From Rhodosorus marinus (Eukaryota > Rhodophyta > Stylonematophyceae > Stylonematales > Stylonemataceae), in contig JAMWBK010000003.1 in NCBI GenBank assembly GCA_029953675.1, positions 1,054,001 to 1,118,000 of the forward strand: a stretch of 64,000 nucleotides of DNA. Direction: 5' to 3'. Each line of letters opens with the position of its first letter. Within the stretch, counting starts at the first letter, position 1. Below, one piece after another: positions 11,101 through 23,731 of the stretch. The notes below the pieces were generated by a model. The model worked only from the letters and a program-made list of their open reading frames with translations, searched no databases and was not told where the DNA came from. The translations under genes were made by a program, and so were the position numbers.

Positions 11101-12861
11101 ACATTTCAAATTTCCACCAACCGGAATGAAGAGCGCGGAATCTCCGCCTGTGTATCTCGCTGCGTCCAATGATCCACCGAAGGGTCTCCAGTTGCGCTTG
11201 CTCACGGCCACTACTTTCCCCGTTGGTATGGCCTGAACAGAGTCTGCATCGCGGAGACAAAGCTGAGCAGGTAAACTTGCGGAGTATTATAAGATGAATA
11301 CGCTTAGGGCAAGATGCGAACCTGATTGATGCACCTCAGACGCTAGTTTCTTACTGTCGCTTCCATCGTCATCTTCAGAGTCGTCTCCCTCATCCAATGC
11401 AACCTTCGAAGGTATCTTCCACTGCAATGAAGAGGTGCCAGCTCCAAACTCAGGCACAGCCTATCACTCTCGGGCAGTCATTCCAAACCCAAAGAGACTT
11501 TTTACTTGAGGTATCATTACCTGCTCCTTGGGCAGCGTCTCTACAATAACAACATCTCCCTGTACCGATCGGTTCATATTCTCCCGTCCCTGTATAAGAA
11601 CACCAAATCTGCAGCATGAAATTGCAATCCGAGCTATATCTTCAGATTCCAAGCTCTAACCAGTCAACAAAGGGTGAAGCAGCGCCAGGAACTAGGGTGT
11701 ATCCTCACCGTTCACCCTCGTCACCAGCCCCTTTCTGAATATTGACGGTTCCTTCCAGTCGATTGAACGGATTTGTATTAAAAACTCCCTGTGGGTTTGT
11801 TCCGACGTATGAGTTTCTGGAGAGGCTCGCCTTCGTATTCTGACGATAGATACCTGTAACAGCTTCCCGTTCTTGACCTTTCTCTGCGCATCGGCTAGAG
11901 GTATGTAATCGGGATACAACCTGGGTCTCTTCGCGTCCCTCATGTCCACGTCTGAATCCTCATCTCGCGTTTGGACAAGATCTCGAAGCTGTGGTTCGCT
12001 CCCTTCGTACTTTCGAACCAGGTTTTCTACAGAGAGAATCTGGCGATTTTGGTCGAGCCTTAGGGTCTGAATGGGTTGGTTCGTACAGTAGCAGTTACAC
12101 TCTCACCTCCACGTCCTCAAGGACCTTGCCCATAAGGTCCTTATCAGTAACAAGCATCAGTTGTCTCCGAATCGGTTTCCAATGCTGAGCTAGCCAAGTC
12201 GCAGCGCTCAGGATACATTCTTCACTGTAGGCGCTTGTATTGGTCTGATCAGAGCGCTTCACGAAAGTCGATCGATGGTGTTCATTGCTGCATATGGGCG
12301 AACAGTGCAGAAAGAGTGTGTTCAACTCCAACCGGGTTCGGCTTCACAGAAGACATAAAAAATGTCCGGAATTGAAAACACCTTACCTGAAGATTGCGTA
12401 GTTTGAACTTGACCCCATTGTCGTCAGAGCCTCTTTAACGCGTGCGTAAACCTTTGCGCTTGTAAGGCGGACTTCGCTTATAACTGTTTCAAGGAATAAC
12501 ACTTCTTTGAACGGTGTAATACCGCTCAGGATGACGTCCGTTTGATCAAGGACGGCCGATACATCCGGAATCACGTAGACTTCCTGATTTGCACCGAGCC
12601 GTCCGCTTGCCAATCCAAGAGCTGGGTGCTGTTAATCAACAATCCCACAAGAAAACATCAAAAACAATGAACATGTCAGCGCTTGCGCTTCTTCCTCAGC
12701 TCATCACTCAAGCTTTTCCCGGGTTTAACAACCTTGCACATCCGACAAAGACCACAACCGCAGCTGAGGTCATCGCGTAAGTAGTGCTCCCTGGAAACCG
12801 CGATCACGTTCCCCCTTCTAGACTTCCGTATTACAACGTTCTCCTGAACAGACATCCTCAA
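8165..12861 (-). CDS. DIS3: Exosome 3'-5' exoribonuclease and PIN endonuclease DIS3 (RRP44)
   Basis: This is the catalytic subunit of the RNA exosome, split over many small exons on the minus strand. The N-terminus near 12861-12720 reads SREHYLRDDLSCGCGLCRMC, the family's Cys-rich start. The PIN domain follows at 12613-12095 (VYVIPDVSAVLDQ, LETVISEVRLTS, LVTDKDLMGKV), then cold-shock/OB modules at about 11950-10660. The RNB domain at about 10543-8732 holds the catalytic SVDPPGCTDIDDALH, HIADVTAF and ASPIYTHF-like TSPIRRYA motifs. A terminal S1 domain (GFVVNVRYGVEGIVHL) ends at 8165. One in-frame intron can be seen inside the RNB core at about 10310-10400. In the PIN site two acidic residues are clear, but one Asp of the usual set is not obvious (see findings). 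The start could also be the Met two codons downstream. Confidence 0.93.
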
Positions 12862-15783
12862 TCAACAAGGATGATTCCAACCTCGCTCATTCAAGAATCC
12901 AGCCACAATTCAGGTAGACACACCAAGCGCTCTATCTCTCCTGACGCATCTGCAGGGATCCTATAAACTCTATAATCTCTTCTTCAAGGCACCAAACGCT
13001 TTGTATCGTTCTCCCACTTCCATCGCCTTTTCCAATATATAAAGTTGTCATCAGCGACGTCTTTAAGACTGTTCGAGGAGGATGAGCTGCTGATTCAAGG
13101 ATGATTGGCTTGTCCAGAGCTGTTAGTTTCGTCCATGGCACAATATGCACTAGGGAATTTTTCGACGAAAATCCTGTGACCTTGACGCTTCAGATGTTTC
13201 CAACAAAGATATCAAGATTTCTCATGGATGAGGTAGGAGATGAACTGGTTCGCGGGTGAAGCGTTCTTAGTTTCGTCCAGGGCGACATTGTCTTTGCACG
13301 TGCATCATGTTAAATTGATCGTCTAGATGTTGAGTTTGCACTTCGTGGGTTATCCCTCCCGACTGGGTGTGTACCCATCGGTTTGCGGTAGCTTGCTTCC
13401 CATAGAAGCTTTGGCTACTGCGGTAGGGGTTGGGTAGTAGCCGGCTGGTTCGGTTAGGCCGGTACTGGTTAAGCTGGCCAGTGAAAGGGATGGTTGGAAT
13501 GGTTTTTGACTGGTGAAAGTGGCATGAGCTTAGTTTGCTAACCTCTCCGCGGCTTGAGAATCCACCTTGACCCAGAGAGCGTACGGGTTTGGCGTAATGG
13601 GGTTGTTCTCACTCGGGGGTCAACAGCCTGCTCTTGGAGGTGAGGATTGTGGAGTTAAGTACTGGCTCTGTCTTGTACGTGGTCGGCTATTGATTCCGGG
13701 TTCATGAAAGGCCGCGTTAAAGTCCGAAATGCGGATGATACCAACGTGTAAATCATTTCGCTCTTGGCGCTATCCGCATGAATCCTCGAATTACGCGAAT
13801 CCGACCACGAGAAACTGGAGTTTGGAGGCCTGTTAAACGAGGTCCAATTGGTAGCACTCGGCGATACTTTTTGATTCTTGCCTTTGTCTGAAAAAAACGC
13901 CGCACTCCACGGCCCAGGTCGCAACCTTCTTCAAACAGACCCAAACCCTCTTTTTTCATTCCGATGACTGATCCGCGTCGGTCTGGACCGTCTTGCAGCA
14001 GTTCCGGAAGTAAGACGGTTTCCATCCAGTTTTTAAGTTACCCTAGAGCGCTGCTGAAGCCTCTCCCTGTCCACGTGTGGATACTCCTTCCCAAGCGTCG
14101 ACTTGTTTCCACGCGTTTTGCCCTGAATGTTGAAAGTTGGAGTTTTTGACAGGTTTGTGAACCGCGATAGTGAGCTTAAGGGATGGACTGATGTTGTCCT
14201 AGGGCGCACAGAAAGCTACAACCTGGGGACCTTATACTCCCCAACCAGAATCCCGTAGCTCTACTTACAGAAAGGCTGTGAAGGGACGAAAAGGTCAATC
14301 TGGGACATGAAACAAGGATCACCGTAAGTCCAGTGCGATCAAAGGCTCTCCTTCAAACGAACAGGGCAGTTCTCCGCCCAGGGATTTCGATATCACCTTC
14401 GTAAACGGACTCCTAAAAAAGTCATGACCGAACCCGAGAACATCACAGCTACCTTCCTCTTTCTGTAGTGGAACTCTAATCGGGCTTAACTCCTTGAAGA
14501 CTAGACGGAAACAGAATCTAGAGACTGTACAATGTTGGTAGTCTGTGAGAGTCAGAGGGTATCGAGTTTTGAAGGCCATTGCCTAGGCCATTGCCTAGGC
14601 CTAGCCATTGCCTTCAAAACTCGATACCCTCTGACTCTCACAGACTACCAACACATCCACGGCTCCGTTCTCGTCGGTGAATCTCAATCAATAAAAGTCA
14701 TTGGACCTCAAAACCATCACAAATTCATAAAAATTAAAAAATTATAAATTTTTATTTCTATTCAAATATCTAAGTGATCACGCAAAAAACTAACTTTTTC
14801 TAATAGAGCCAGATCTTTGATTAATAATTCATCGGAAATTCATGGATCCCGTAAAACCGAAACGGCGTGCCATTTCACATGTCTTTCAAAATTATTTATT
14901 TTTCTTCTATGAAGGAAAATATTTTAAAATATTCAAGTTTTATTTATAGACCGGTTCGGTGGAGGATTTTCATTTGTTTATCGCAGGCTCCACACCGTCT
15001 TTCGGGTTCTCCAAAGTCTTTCCCCCTCCAACCCTAAGACAAATAAGCAAGCCGATAAAATTTGCATCCACAAACAACCCCCCCTCAATTGATAATTCTC
15101 AGAGAAATTTGTTAAAAAGAACTCAAAAAAACATTTTAAAGAAATATACTTTGCGCAATTTTGTAGTTGATAAAATATCATGTATACAGTCCGATCCCTC
15201 CACCCCCCTTACTTACCCCCACCAAGAGCCTACAGCAGAATCTGCAAAAAGCAATCCATTCCGGGGAACCGAAGTGAACTTCTGAAAAAACCAAGAATTT
15301 TCCGCAATCCTAAAAACCAAGGGCCAAGAATAGGACAGATGTCCTTATTTTGATTGGTATTAATCTCAGCCGACGCTAGAAAAGGGGTTAACCTATTCGC
15401 GCTCCCTAAGTAATAGTACTATTTTAGTACGCTACTATTCTTTTAAAAGATATTTTCATTTGGATATTTGTAACCTCTATAGTACAGAACAAGTACTATT
15501 GGAATTTTGTGGTTTTTTAGGGGGTAAAAAATCAAGTAAATGTGGTTTTTAAGCTTTAATAATAATTTTTGGTGGTTTCGTGGAGGACAAGCCTCGCGGA
15601 GATTAATTGGGACTTTTGTTTGTTTGCGGAAGGGGAAAGGGAAGTGGTGGTTGTCTCCGAGATGGCGCTAGTGTTATAAGAGCGTATGCGCGAGTTGGGG
15701 AGGAGGAGGGCGTGGTCTGAAGGGGAGGGAGGGTTGGAAGTTGGGTTGGTAGGCAGGATTGAATGTGAAGGGATTTCGTCGAG
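12862..15783. other. Long intergenic stretch with inverted repeat
   Basis: Nearly 3 kb lie between the DIS3 and ABCF5 start regions, so promoters for both should be here. Short frames at 12932-13150 and 13655-14025 on the minus strand have no recognisable domains. From about 14690 to 15580 the DNA is clearly AT-rich. The only striking structure is the perfect hairpin at 14533-14653. Confidence 0.5.
14533..14653. repeat. Perfect 44-bp inverted repeat with 33-bp spacer
   Basis: The left arm is 14533-14576 and the right arm 14610-14653; they are exact reverse complements over 44 bp. The spacer 14577-14609 contains two copies of a CCATTGCCTAGG-like word and is itself partly self-complementary. 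The structure could form a long cruciform or RNA hairpin. It may be a recent palindromic duplication, the core of a small foldback element, or an assembly artefact. Confidence 0.85.
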
Positions 15784-16027
15784 ATGGAGGTTGGATTTGT
15801 TTTGGGGGTTGGTGGTGTTGTTGGGGCTGGCAAGTCTTTTGCCGGTTCCCGATGTCAGCACGGGGGGCGGGTGATGGTTTCTTCAAGGAAGTTGAGGGAA
15901 TCTGTGGTGATGATGGGTAAGAAGAAGAGGGTTGTAGATGATGATGATGGTGGTATTGAAGTGTTTAAGAGCGTTGATGAGGGAGAGGATCTGTTGGCGC
16001 TTGCGCTTATGGAGGAACCGCAGGAGG

Positions 16028-16059
<32 letters not shown>

Positions 16060-18961
16060 AAGGGTGAAGAAGCGGAGGAAATACCCGCGTTTTCTCCAGT
16101 TGGGGAAGGTGAAGATTTGCTTGAAGCGGCACTCGCGGATGACGAGTCCGCAAAGGCTTCTGAGAATGGAGCTTCAAAAAAGGGCTCGAAGAAGAAGGGT
16201 GGAAAGAAGAAGTCGGTTATTGTGGCAGAGGAAGACAACGCAGTGGACGTCTTCGCGAGCATTGAAGACCCAAGCGCCTTGCTTGAACGGGAGCTAGAGA
16301 CTCCGCAGCAGCAATCGAAGAAACAGAAGAAGGGTATGAAGGGCGCTGTAGCTCCGGAACCTGAAGTTGCGGTTGTGGAGGTTGAGCAGCCTGAGGTTGT
16401 TCCCGAGGTTGTTCCCGAGGCTGAAAACGGTACGCCGCCCGGTGGTAGCAATGAGCCACCTCTAAACCTTGGTTGTTGGAAGTCAAAATTGTCTCAAGTC
16501 ATCTGTTTCTACACTTGCAGAGGTCGATGACGAATCTAGTGAATCCTTGCCGGAGATTGTTGCTGAAGAAGAGCTCGAGGTAACTCTAGACCTTTGAATT
16601 CCTCTCAGACTTGAAAGTCGCCTTATCCAATTTGATGTGCTAACGGCCATTTCAACTGTTGATGCAGGAGGAGGTCGAGGACTTGGATGCTGAGACTGTC
16701 GACGAGCTCGAGCACTTGGCGCTTGATGTAGAAGATTTCACAATGCGTGGAGTAAAGAAACGCGCTCAGGTTGTTCGCAAGAACTCCCTAGAGAGGAGCG
16801 GTGGAGACAGGTTCGTCTATGTGAGGATGGAGGAAATTGGACAAACTTTCAAAAACACTGACGTGCTAAAAAGCGTCACTTGGGAAGTAAGCTGCGGGTG
16901 CAACGGAATGGCCTACGTTTGCACCGAAATGTCTGCATTGTTCTAAACTATTCTTGGCCTTGGTTTTCTCATGTCAGGTCAAGACCGGTGACAGAATTGG
17001 GCTCGTTGGACAGAACGGAAGCGGAAAGACCACGCAGTTGAAAATAATTGCGGGTCAACTAGAACCGACCAAAGGAGAAGTAATCAAATCTTCGCCGAGA
17101 CTTAAGGCATCATTCCTCCGCCAGGAGTTTGTGGACGAGCTTGATACGAATGCCAGTCTGCGGACTGAATTCGAGAAATCGTTTGTGGATGAGTCCAAGG
17201 CGCTTGCTCGCTACAAAGAGGTTGAAACCTCCTTGACCGCCGCTTCTGAAGATATGGAGCAGATGGAATCGCTTCTTAATGAGATGGAGGAATTGCGCCT
17301 GAATATCGAGGCTATGGACGCATGGAATCTAACCTCGCGGATTGACAAGATTCTTCCGCTCCTCGGATTCGATCAAGACGATCTCGAGGCGAAAGTAGGA
17401 TCCTTCTCTGGGGGTTGGAAGGTTCGTATGGAGAGTTGGCGTTTCCCGTACAGTATTCAGCCAATGCTTAAACCCGCTTCTGCTCCCTTTCACGTAGGTC
17501 CGAATCGGAATTGGCAAGCTTCTTCTTCAGAACCCTGATCTCCTGCTTCTTGATGAGCCAACCAACCATTTGGACTTGGACAGTGTGGAGTGGCTAGAAA
17601 ACTTCCTCCGAACACTGGACACACCCATGGTTATTGTCAGTCATGACCGAGAATTTATGGATAGACTGTGCACCAAAATTGTTGAAACTGAGGGGGGAGA
17701 GGCATTTGAATTCAAGGGCAACTACACCGACTTTGTGAAGCAAAAGAAGGAGCGCCGCGAGCAGTGGGAATCTGCTTGGGACAAGCAGAAGAGGTTCGTC
17801 GATGAGCAGACGAAATTTATCCGGCGATTTAGGGCATCCGCCGCGCGAGCAGCGCAGGTGAAATCGAGAGAGAAGATGCTTGCAAAGCTTGAGAAGAGTA
17901 TTGATTGGGTGCGACAACCGCCTCGGGGAGGCAAGCCTCTTGTGTTCCGGTTTCCTCCTGCACCCCGTTCCGGAAGGGACGTCTGTGTGCTTGAGGGTAT
18001 TACCCACGGCTACAATGGACAACTGTTGTTCAAGGATGCGAACTTCGTCTTGGAAAGAGGAGACAGGATCGCCATTGTCGGACCCAACGGTGCCGGTAAA
18101 TCGACTCTGTTGCGGCTTGCGCTTGGATTGGAGAAACCGCTTCAAGGTGTAGCAGAATGCAAGAGCCTGCATGGTGTCATCCCTGCATACTTTGCGCAGA
18201 ATCAAGCGGATGAGCTGGACTTGAACAAGAGTGTACTCCAGATCGTTGAGGCCGCGCAGGCTGGAGATATGACCTACGAAGAGATCAGAGCTGTTCTTGG
18301 CAAGTTCCTGTTCAAGGGAGACGCTGTTGACAAGAAGGTAAGACAGGGGGGGGGGCGGAGCGGTAGCTCCCTTTCGCAAATCTAACCTCTCCCTACGTGT
18401 GTGTGTAGATATCTGCTTTAAGCGGTGGTGAAAAGGCAAGAGTAGCTCTATGCAAAATTATGGTGTCCCCGGCGAATCTATTGATACTGGATGAGCCGAC
18501 CAACCATCTCGACATTCCAGCTAAGGAGATGCTGGAAGAGGCTATTCAGGAGTTTGACGGAACTGTCCTGGTTGTTTCTCATGACCGTTACTTCGTCTCA
18601 AGAGTAAGCGCGACTCTCTTAAGAATTCTGTTGGACGAAAGAACCCACACCCTGCGCGCTAATATAGGATGAATTGTTTTTCTTTGATCTGAAGATTGCG
18701 CACCAGATTCTCGCCATTGAGGATGGTCAGGTTGAACTTTATGACGGGGACTATCGAAGCTACATTGAGAAGAACTCAGAGTTGATGTCCAAGTTGCAAA
18801 GCCGGCAGCTAGATGGTCTCACTACCATCAAGAGTGCACCGGTCATTCAGGCTGAACCGGTGCAACTTGACAGGAAGCAGAAGAAGAAGAAGAATTTTGG
18901 AGGCTCCGGAATAAAGAGCGGGAAGACGAAGGAGATGAACGCGAAGCGGTGGTCAAGATAG
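15784..18961 (+). CDS. ABCF5: ABC-F ATPase, ABCF5 (EttA/Uup-like plastid) type
   Basis: ABC-F proteins are soluble twin-ATPase factors that act on ribosomes. Exons are about 15784-16429, 16521-16579, 16668-16886, 16978-17421, 17498-18337, 18409-18603 and 18695-18961. The first cassette has Walker [15 protein letters not shown], signature [11 protein letters not shown] and Walker [15 protein letters not shown]. The second has [12 protein letters not shown], signature [13 protein letters not shown] and [14 protein letters not shown]. Features such as [20 protein letters not shown] match the plant ABCF5/cyanobacterial branch better than GCN20. The N-terminus carries about 200 residues of Lys- and Glu-rich sequence, including a run of eleven lysines near 16030-16062, and no clear transit peptide. 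The start is uncertain: Met codons at 15784 and 15874 are both in frame. The 17422 donor (GTTCGT) is unusual. Confidence 0.9.
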
Positions 18962-19211
18962 ACGAGGAGACCAAATTTTTTCTACCGAGGACCTGTTTTA
19001 ATCGTTACTTGGGAAATTCTCGTAGGAGTCACTTAGCAGACATGAACTGACAGACACAACCAACTGACCGACTCGGTCAAACTCCGAATAAACTACATGT
19101 ACTTAAAAAGTTTTCTATTAATGTATAAAATGCAAAAGGATCTTCCGCATTTGTTAAGCAGCAGTGTCGATGGGACCCCATGCCATTTTGCTTGACAAAA
19201 AACGAAAGCTA

Positions 19212-22200
19212 TTAGGCAACAGCAGCCTTCGTCACGATGGACTCATCATCACTAGAATCATTCCCCGAGGAAGATCCGTTAAAGCCCCCGTCTTCCTCTT
19301 CCTCCAAGCCGTCGTTGTCCTCGTCATTGTCCTCGTCATTGTCCTCGTCCTTGTCCTCGTCATTGTACTCGTCATTGTACTCGTCATTGTCCTCGTCATT
19401 GTCCTCCTCGTCCTCATCATCCTCATCGAACTCTTCTTCGCTTGTTGTAAAATCCCCTCCGTTCAGTTCAAGGCTCGAGCGTTCGAGATCGAGCAGCTCC
19501 AGCTCCTGCGTGACTGACGGAGTCAGCTCTTCGGGATCTAGGTGGTCCATCGAACCCTCTGAATCCTGGGCGTCGACGACTGAGGAAATGTACTCCTCAT
19601 CCGAAGTCCGATCTTCGGTCTCATAGCTTTCTTCGACGTTGGAGCTGCGGACAACGTACGTCACGTCATCGGCCACTGGAAAGCGATCCATTAAGTTGAT
19701 TGCTCTGCGGGCGTTGAGCTTTACCGCTTCCGACAATATGGGGAGCCTAGGTATCTGCCTCAGCATATCCATAACTCTTCGCAACCGTCTACAAATGTCG
19801 CCCTCTTGCAGATTCGTGCCCTTCATCAGCTCAGACCACTCAATACCCTTGGCCCACGCCTCCACCATACCAGCGTCGGATTCCTATACGATAATCGAAG
19901 AAGCGTTTCCTTGAGCAACCAAGCTCAGAAAAGAGACCTACTAATAGCGGATATGGCTTACGTCCAACGTGATGACAATGTCGAGTTTCCTTTTCCGCTG
20001 GGCTGTCTCGAGGTTGGAGTAAAGAGGTCTAATATCGTCGACTGCCTCAAGCGTTTCCGGATCCGCCTGGAAAGTGATGACTTGATCTCGCCTAGCCCCT
20101 TCTGCAAGAAGGGCACTGATCAAGCCCGCCAGTTGTGGTGGTTGCAGCCTGGCAGGATATGGAGCACCGTGACGCTTATGAGCTTCAGGAAAACGACTGT
20201 AGAAGTCGATTTGTTCGCAAATTTGAAAGCTTACTCAGAGATGCTATCTGAAAGCAAAACCATGCTGATCCACAACTCGTTCGACGATCTGAGTGATGCT
20301 CCAAGTGAACCCAATTCTGTCACCTTGTGGTCTTCCGTAAGGAACCCAAACTCCTGTAGGACCTCAGCTGCGCTCATGAATACTTTCCAGTTGGACTAGC
20401 GCAGGAAGAAATAGCAAATGGAAAGCTTAGCTGGACCGGGTTTCAATTTTCGTAAAAACTGCGATAAGTGTGTTCAAACAAACCTCCTCCTGAACACTGA
20501 GCTTGTCCATCTTTCTCTCTACCGAGCGAAGCTGTTCCACAGAAAACTGCTTCTTCAACTTCTTGACAGCCTTAAACGCTTTGACCAGGTCACGTCGATC
20601 CTTTCTATCATAAAGCAAGTTTTCAGAAAGCTTCTGCCGAACACCTTCCATCAGATCTTTCTGGGCAAGTAAATGACCGGGTACAGGTGGAAAGCTAATC
20701 TCCGGGATCAAATCGGCCTGTACATTGCAAGGAACAACTTAGAACAGCAACTTTTTCCAACGGGACCACTCGAGTTGATGAAAATTTTGTATGCTTACCA
20801 AGGCGCTCGATTCGTCATTCCCCGCGTAGTACATTTGATCAGTCGATGAGAACTCAAAGTGTCCTCGCGACGGTACAAAGCGTGCTTTCCATCTGCAATA
20901 GTTGTGAAAGACAAGCAACGGTTAGGACTCGGCTGGCTGGCTTATGGCCAGTCGAGGTATGTTCTTGACTCTCTTACTCCTCGGGGTCGATCTCGTCCCA
21001 CTTCAGAGTTTCACCTTCTACGTCGACGTGCACAAACTGCTCGTTGACTAGTAGTCGAATCTCATTGCTCTGCGTCAGAACCGCAGTAAGCTCTTCCGAT
21101 TCTGGGTCAACTTCGACGTTGCCCAATACAACGGCGTACTCTACCAGGCTTTTCCAGAGCGAATCAGACCGACCCTGGAAGAGATGTGTTTCCAGCTCAA
21201 TCTTCTGAACGTTCAAGCAAGTCGTATCGGCATCCCTTTGTACAATGATCGCCTTTGTCCCCACTGGAACAAACGGAAGGATCTGCTCCCTATCAGCGAC
21301 CTGGTTCAGCAGGCTAATTTGTGCGAGTTTCTTCAAAACTTTTTGCTCGGTTCGCATTCTGTTCGACAGCTTCGCCAGTCTCGACACCTCGTCCAGCGGT
21401 GCGGTTTCCAACAGTTTCTTCGCCTCCACAAACATTTCAGCATCGGACATTGTACCCCGTCCTCCAAGCCGCTCTTGCCTGCCCTTCCTCATTAAGAACG
21501 CACCAAAGGACTTTTCAACAAGCTCCTTCGATCCGTCTAAATCTCTTCGCTTCAACAGATTTAAAACCATTCCAAACGTCGCTGCGAATGTGGAATTCAA
21601 AGCTTCTACGTCTTGGTTGATTACGTTGTACGCAGTTTCAGCACCTTCAAATTGGGATCTCACGAACACACAAGTACCCCTCTTGTCTTTGCCTCTGCGA
21701 CCAGCTCGTCCAGCCATCTGAAACACTTCTGACGTTGAAAGTTCTACAATACCATCCGCACCGGCTCTCTTTGATAGTGAAGATATCGCTGTGGTTCGAG
21801 CTGGCGTTGCATCACAGAAAGAAAAAGCAGGCAACTAGCAGTCAGAATATATCGATACCAGACCAGTGGCGATGCGACCTTCATTTGCGCTTCCCGCTTG
21901 GAGAGTCCCAAAACATACCAGGCATATTAATACCAGCAGCTAACGTTTCAGTTGCAAAGACAACTTTGATAAGTCCGTCTTGAAACAACTCTTCGACCAC
22001 TGCTTTCCAAATTGGAAGCAAGCCAGCATGATGTGATGATATCCCCTTCCTCGCCAGTCTGAGCTTGTCCTCCCCTATCAAACCAGGGTGTGCGTTCTCA
22101 AACTCCGATACCTTCTCGTCCACGAGTTTAGCTTCTTCTTCCGTCAGTAGGTCGCTGTGCTCGCCCTGGGCAATCATCCCTGCAGCTCTGTCACATCCGC

Positions 22201-23731
22201 CTCTGCTGAAAATAAACACTATAGCGGGTAGCATCGATCGTTTTCTCAAGCATCTAATCAAGTATCCATAGCTCGGCACCTCTTGATTCGAGGGTCTGGC
22301 GTTCATGACCTTGAGCATCCTGCCCTTCTTCATGCCTTCCTCGAACATATAGTCTATCTCCTTCGCAATTTCTGCTGGACTTGCTTTTCTGTTACCCCGC
22401 CGAGGTTTCTTCCCCTTCCGAACGTCATCGTCCCAGTCTCCAGCGATTCCTCTATGCTCCACTCTCATCTTCGCAGCCTTCAGCACGTCGTTCGAACAGA
22501 CTTTTGGGTTGATCATATTTCGTCTACAGGAACGTAACGCACGTTCGTTCGGGACGCGTTTAGTCGTTAACCCAATTTGTGGAGTACCAGGTACCAGAAA
22601 AAGGAGTTAAGAAGTGTGTAGTACGTACCCGCCGGATCCAGGTCTCTGACTTGTCAAAGTGAATAATCCGTTTCTGCTACAGTACGCGAAATCAAGGGGT
22701 ACCGGCCTGAAAGAAGAAACTACTAGCTCAGTGGGACCATGCACTTCAGAGAACCACGCTCTAACTTCATCCACGTTCCGCATTGTAGCGGATAGTGCAA
22801 CAAGAAGGGTACGCTTTGGACTGATGATGACCGATTCCTCCCAGACCTGTTTTCGAATTTTGAGTTTGCCCAATTGGATTTGAAAGAGGTGCACTTAGCG
22901 GTCCTGCTCAATACTATCCGTAGCAAGACTAGGATTCTTGAGGATTTAAAGGAATCCCAGACTCACCGTCCCTCTCTCCCTGTCGTTCATGTAATGGAAT
23001 TCGTCGAATACTACTGCATAAATGTTGTCCATCATGCTGGGGCCTACACCGCTCACTTCAAACCCACTCTCGGATGCGTAAAGCATGTTGCGATACACCT
23101 CAGTCGTCATGACTAGAATATCCGCGTCTCGATTCGCGCTGACGTCACCAGTCAGCAGACCGACTCGGGAAGCTCCAAACTGCTTTTTGAAATCGCTGTA
23201 TTTCTGGTTTGACAGGGCTTTCAACGGGGTCGTGTAGAATACTCGCAGGCCCTGAGCCAGTGCTAAGTAAACAGCTGCTTCACCAATCACAGTCTTTCCA
23301 GATCCTGTCAGTTGGAAAAGAGCATAGCGTTAAGAAGAGCAGTCGCTGGCTGGGCTTCTTTCCCAGGACGAAGGTAAAGATACGACATCCGCTCCGCTCA
23401 TACCTGTTGGAGCAGCTACGACCGCGCTTTCGCTGCGAGCGAGAGCACGTATTGCCTTCAGCTGGAAATCATCAAGCGGGAATGAAAACGCCGAGGCAGT
23501 GAGGTCCACCTTGTCTTCTGCTGACAAACTGCCACCATCTGGAACTTCCGCCCACGCGTCACGAAGAACAAACGCAGCTTCCGGTTCCCCAGCTACTTGA
23601 CTCACTTCTGGCATCCATCGGCTCGCGTCGTGTTCATAAATAACCACTCTCATACCTCTTCTATTTTCACACCAGCTCCGTTCATTTTGCGGAATACGGC
23701 CTAGTCCGCCCAGGCTCAAAAAGCATGCCAT
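19212..23731 (-). CDS. ISE2: DExH-box RNA helicase, ISE2 (Ski2-like) type
   Basis: Multi-exon Ski2-family helicase; in plants ISE2 works in chloroplast RNA processing. Motifs in order on the minus strand are LDDFQLKAIRALARS with VVAAPTG then GSGKT split by an intron near 23310-23410 (motif I), FYTTPLKALSNQKYSDF, GLLTGDVS, VVFDEFHYMND (motif II, DEFH), LVALSATMRNVDEVRAWF (motif III), FIFSRGGCDRAA, LPIWKAVVEELFQDGLIKVVFATETLAAGINMP, and FQMAGRAGRRGKD (motif VI, near 21720). The HGPTELVVSSFRPVPL segment is typical of the ISE2/cyanobacterial branch. The N-terminal 40 residues could be a transit peptide. The C-terminus ends in a long Asp/Glu/Asn tail encoded by a 12-bp minisatellite. It converges with ABCF5 with a gap of 250 nt. 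Confidence 0.9.
19321..19404. repeat. 12-bp coding minisatellite (7 units) in ISE2 tail
   Basis: Seven tandem 12-bp units of the form TCGTCATTGTCC start at 19321 and repeat every 12 bases, with single-base variants (CCTTG, GTAC). A degenerate eighth unit precedes them. On the minus strand they encode repeating acidic D-E-D-N or N-D-E-Y residues in the helicase C-terminus. Confidence 0.9.

Noticed and set aside
15855-16451. A 198-residue minus-strand Ser/Phe-rich frame
   Set aside because: It is the mirror of the Lys/Glu-rich first exon of ABCF5 and has no domain of its own.
19237-19626. A Ser-rich plus-strand frame
   Set aside because: It is the complement of the acidic tail of the ISE2-like helicase.
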